A stretch of 64,000 nt of DNA from Pseudomonas sp. PDM16. Its GTDB lineage: Bacteria > Pseudomonadota > Gammaproteobacteria > Pseudomonadales > Pseudomonadaceae. A program made the translations under genes and the position numbers. The notes below the pieces were generated by a model. It saw nothing but the letters and a program-made list of their open reading frames with translations, did no database searches and was not told the origin of the DNA. The stretch spans positions 555,397-619,396 of the forward strand of contig NZ_JACVAM010000003.1 of assembly GCF_014851865.1 (NCBI RefSeq), given 5' to 3'. Below are positions 60,912 to 64,000 of the stretch, in pieces; positions within the stretch are counted from its first letter, which is position 1; each line of letters begins with the position of its first letter.

Positions 60912-61733
60912 TTACTTACGGCGGCGGACGATCATATTGTCGGTACGCTTGTTCGCACGAGTTTTGGCACCCTTAGTCGGGAAGCCCCACGGCGAAACAG
61001 GGTGACGACCACCGGAGGTACGACCCTCACCACCACCATGCGGGTGGTCGACCGGGTTCATGGCAACACCACGAACGGTCGGGCGAACGCCACGCCAGCG
61101 CTTGGCACCGGCTTTACCCAGGGAGCGCAGGCTGTGCTCGGAGTTGGATACTTCACCCAGGGTTGCACGGCACTCGGAGAGAACCTTGCGCATCTCGCCG
61201 GAGCGCAGACGCAGGGTGACATAGACACCTTCACGAGCTACCAGCTGGGCGGAAGCACCAGCGGAGCGAACCAGCTGTGCGCCTTTACCCGGCTTCAGCT
61301 CGATCGCGTGAACGGTCGAACCAACAGGGATGTTGCGCAGCGGCAGGCTGTTACCGGCCTTGATCGGAGCAGCGGCACCAGATACCAGTTGATCGCCAGC
61401 ACTCACACCTTTCGGGGCGATGATGTAGCGACGCTCACCGTCTGCGTATTTCAGCAGGGCGATGTGGGCGGTACGGTTCGGATCGTATTCCACGCGCTCA
61501 ACGACGGCAGGGATGCCATCCTTGTTGCGACGGAAGTCGACCAAACGGTAGTGCTGCTTGTGGCCACCGCCGATGTGGCGAGTGGTGATACGACCGTTGT
61601 TGTTACGGCCGCCAGTTTTCGACTTCTTCTCGAGCAGCGGAGCATAAGGAGCGCCTTTGTGCAGCTCCTGATTGACCACTTTGACCACGAAACGGCGGCC
61701 AGCGGAAGTCGGTTTGCATTTAACGATTGCCAT
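60912..61733 (-). CDS. rplB: 50S ribosomal protein L2
   Basis: 273 residues. Contains [29 protein letters not shown] with the conserved His near the peptidyl transferase centre. Sixteen bases before rpsS. Confidence 0.98.
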   Translation of the reverse strand: MAIVKCKPTSAGRRFVVKVVNQELHKGAPYAPLLEKKSKTGGRNNNGRITTRHIGGGHKQHYRLVDFRRNKDGIPAVVERVEYDPNRTAHIALLKYADGERRYIIAPKGVSAGDQLVSGAAAPIKAGNSLPLRNIPVGSTVHAIELKPGKGAQLVRSAGASAQLVAREGVYVTLRLRSGEMRKVLSECRATLGEVSNSEHSLRSLGKAGAKRWRGVRPTVRGVAMNPVDHPHGGGEGRTSGGRHPVSPWGFPTKGAKTRANKRTDNMIVRRRK

Positions 61734-61747
61734 GATGCGCCCCTACC

Positions 61748-62047
61748 TTACTCAGCACTGCTGGTGAAATCGAGATCTTGGCCCGCCTGGAGGGAGACAT
61801 ACGCCTTCTTCCAGTCGTTACGCTTGCCCAGACCGCGAGCGGTACGCTTGGTCTTGCCCTGTACGTTGACAGTGCGGACCTCGTCCACTTTCACGCTGAA
61901 CAGGCTTTCGACGGCCTTCTTGATTTCCAGCTTGGTTGCATCAACGGCAACCTTGAAAACGAATTGGCTCTTACCATCTGCCAGCACGGAGGCTTTCTCG
62001 GAGATGTGCGGGCCAACCAGCACTTTGAATACGCGTTCCTGGTTCAT
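61748..62047 (-). CDS. rplW: 50S ribosomal protein L23
   Basis: 99 residues. [25 protein letters not shown]. Docking point for trigger factor and SRP at the tunnel exit. Start overlaps the rplD stop by ATGA. Confidence 0.98.
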   Translation of the reverse strand: MNQERVFKVLVGPHISEKASVLADGKSQFVFKVAVDATKLEIKKAVESLFSVKVDEVRTVNVQGKTKRTARGLGKRNDWKKAYVSLQAGQDLDFTSSAE

Positions 62048-62646
62048 GCCAGCAGCTCCTCGAATTTCTTCACGGCCGACACGGTTACCAGCACTTTGTC
62101 GAAGGCGATCAGGCTGACCGGATCGGTGCCTTGAACGTCACGAACATCAACGTGCGGCAGGTTGCGCGCAGCCAGGTACAGGTTCTGATCAACGGCTTCG
62201 GTAACGATGAGCACGTCGGTCAGACCCATGCCGTCCAGCTTGCCCAGCAGAGCCTTGGTTTTCGGGGCGTCAACGGCGAAGTCTTCAACCACGACCAGGC
62301 GATCCAGACGGACCAGCTCGGAGAGGATGGAGCGCAGAGCAGCGCGATACATCTTCTTGTTCAGCTTTTGGCTGTGATCTTGCGGCTTAGCAGCGAAGGT
62401 CACGCCACCGCCACGCCAGATCGGACCAACACTGGAGCCGGAACGAGCACGACCGGTGCCCTTCTGACGCCACGGCTTTTTGCCACCACCGGTGACTTCA
62501 GCGCGAGTTTTCTGAGCACGGGAGCCCTGACGACCGCCAGCCATGTAGGCGACGACTGCCTGGTGCACCAGAGTCTCGTTGAACTCACCGCCGAACGTGC
62601 GCTCGCTGACTTCGATAGCCTGAGCGCCATTTACATTCAGTTGCAT
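62044..62646 (-). CDS. rplD: 50S ribosomal protein L4
   Basis: 200 residues. The tunnel loop region [29 protein letters not shown] is present. L4 in enterobacteria also represses the S10 operon; no leader structure of that type is evident to me here. Confidence 0.98.
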   Translation of the reverse strand: MQLNVNGAQAIEVSERTFGGEFNETLVHQAVVAYMAGGRQGSRAQKTRAEVTGGGKKPWRQKGTGRARSGSSVGPIWRGGGVTFAAKPQDHSQKLNKKMYRAALRSILSELVRLDRLVVVEDFAVDAPKTKALLGKLDGMGLTDVLIVTEAVDQNLYLAARNLPHVDVRDVQGTDPVSLIAFDKVLVTVSAVKKFEELLA

Positions 62647-62660
62647 CTCAGCTTCCCCTA

Positions 62661-63296
62661 TTAACCGCGAGCTTTGACAGCCGGACGCACCAGCACGTCG
62701 CCACCGGTAGCGCCCGGAACGGCACCCTTGACCAGCAGCAGATTACGCTCGGCGTCGACACGGACCACTTCGAGGGACTGCACGGTCACGCGCTCGGCGC
62801 CAAGATGACCGGACATTTTCTTGCCCTTGAATACACGACCAGGAGTCTGGCACTGGCCGATGGAGCCCGGAGCGCGGTGGGAAACGGAGTTACCGTGGGT
62901 ATTGTCCTGACCGCGGAAGTTCCAGCGCTTGATGGTACCGGCATAGCCTTTACCCTTGGACTCACCGGTAACGTCTACCAGTTGACCAGCTTGGAACAGT
63001 TCGGCAGTGATCTGATCGCCAGCCTGGTAATCGCCTTCTTCCAGACGGAATTCCCAGACGCCACGACCAGCAGCGACATTAGCCTTGGCGAAGTGACCGG
63101 CCTGAGCCTTGGTAACGCGGGAAGCACGACGCTCGCCCACGGTCACCTGCACAGCACGGTAGCCATCGCTTTCTTCGGATTTGAACTGGGTGACGCGATT
63201 CGGCTCGATCTCAATGACCGTAACCGGAATGGAGACACCTTCTTCGGTGAAAATACGGGTCATACCCGCTTTCCGACCGACTACACCAATAGTCAT
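62661..63296 (-). CDS. rplC: 50S ribosomal protein L3
   Basis: 211 residues from [20 protein letters not shown] at 63296. [42 protein letters not shown] includes the Gln modified by PrmB. The extension to 63329 has no support. Confidence 0.98.
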   Translation of the reverse strand: MTIGVVGRKAGMTRIFTEEGVSIPVTVIEIEPNRVTQFKSEESDGYRAVQVTVGERRASRVTKAQAGHFAKANVAAGRGVWEFRLEEGDYQAGDQITAELFQAGQLVDVTGESKGKGYAGTIKRWNFRGQDNTHGNSVSHRAPGSIGQCQTPGRVFKGKKMSGHLGAERVTVQSLEVVRVDAERNLLLVKGAVPGATGGDVLVRPAVKARG

Positions 63297-63379
63297 GTTG
63301 TAAACCTCATGAGTGTACGGGGCTTTCACCCGCTATGGCCGCCCATTTCAGAGCGTTACACGACTAAAACCGCAAGGTT

Positions 63380-63785
<406 letters not shown>

Positions 63786-63804
63786 CTTTTAACCAATCAC
63801 AAAG

Positions 63805-63830
63805 AAAAAGGGCCCCGAAGGGCCCTTTTT
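63805..63830 (-). terminator. tuf terminator
   Basis: Stem AAAAAGGGCCC / GGGCCCTTTTT of 11 bp; on the minus strand the loop is TTCG, a very stable tetraloop, followed by CTTTGTG. Confidence 0.93.
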
Positions 63831-63845
63831 CTCAACAGCCGTCGA

Positions 63846-64000
<155 letters not shown>

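Overview
The window is bacterial chromosome from a Pseudomonas, probably of the P. mendocina/oleovorans/alcaliphila type. The evidence is high GC, the gene order of the rplC-to-rplQ ribosomal cluster, an OprG/DUF3299/DUF2796 block that matches P. aeruginosa PA4063-PA4069 as I remember it, NosA/OprC-type copper receptor, KatG and a bacteriophytochrome. I see no prophage, CRISPR array, tRNA, rRNA or complete insertion sequence. The species assignment is an inference.

Layout. (1) 1-4.8 kb: the end of a TonB siderophore receptor, then a lipoprotein, a methyltransferase, YbbN, a hotdog thioesterase and a small unknown gene. (2) 4.9-9.2 kb: a metal-uptake type operon (ZrgA, ABC ATPase, ABC permease, DUF3299) behind a Zur-like box, then oprG behind an ANR-like box. 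A 266-bp element with terminal inverted repeats sits between the ATPase and the permease. (3) 9.2-11.1 kb: two sugar-nucleotide reductase/epimerase type genes. (4) 11.2-27.8 kb: an accessory lipid region. It holds a neutral ceramidase variant, a DUF1329/DUF1302 envelope pair, a TetR regulator, a tightly coupled operon of FGGY kinase, class II aldolase, class III aminotransferase and a degenerate aldolase, then a SphR-like AraC regulator, a SphB/SphC/SphD-like exported redox module and a flavin monooxygenase. Read together this looks like a locus for releasing and breaking down sphingoid bases. The kinase/aldolase/aminotransferase operon suggests an unreported route that treats a 2-amino-1,3,4-triol lipid as if it were a sugar. 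(5) 27.8-36.1 kb: a chemoreceptor, a copper receptor with DUF2946, and a histidine kinase/KaiC-like/response regulator cassette. (6) 36.7-42.4 kb: a bacteriophytochrome operon (BphP, response regulator, hybrid kinase, heme oxygenase). (7) 42.4-49.7 kb: ssb, a YajR-type transporter, uvrA with a second small inverted-repeat element just before its start codon, and katG. (8) 50-64 kb, all on the minus strand: tuf (partial), the S10, spc and alpha ribosomal operons, secY and rpoA.

Two themes stand out besides the sphingoid locus. Two unrelated TA-flanked mobile-type elements have each landed between a Shine-Dalgarno sequence and its start codon. The ribosomal gene cluster has two internal hairpin-promoter junctions of the same design (upstream of rpsH and of rpsM), in which the -35 hexamer begins at or within the end of the hairpin stem.
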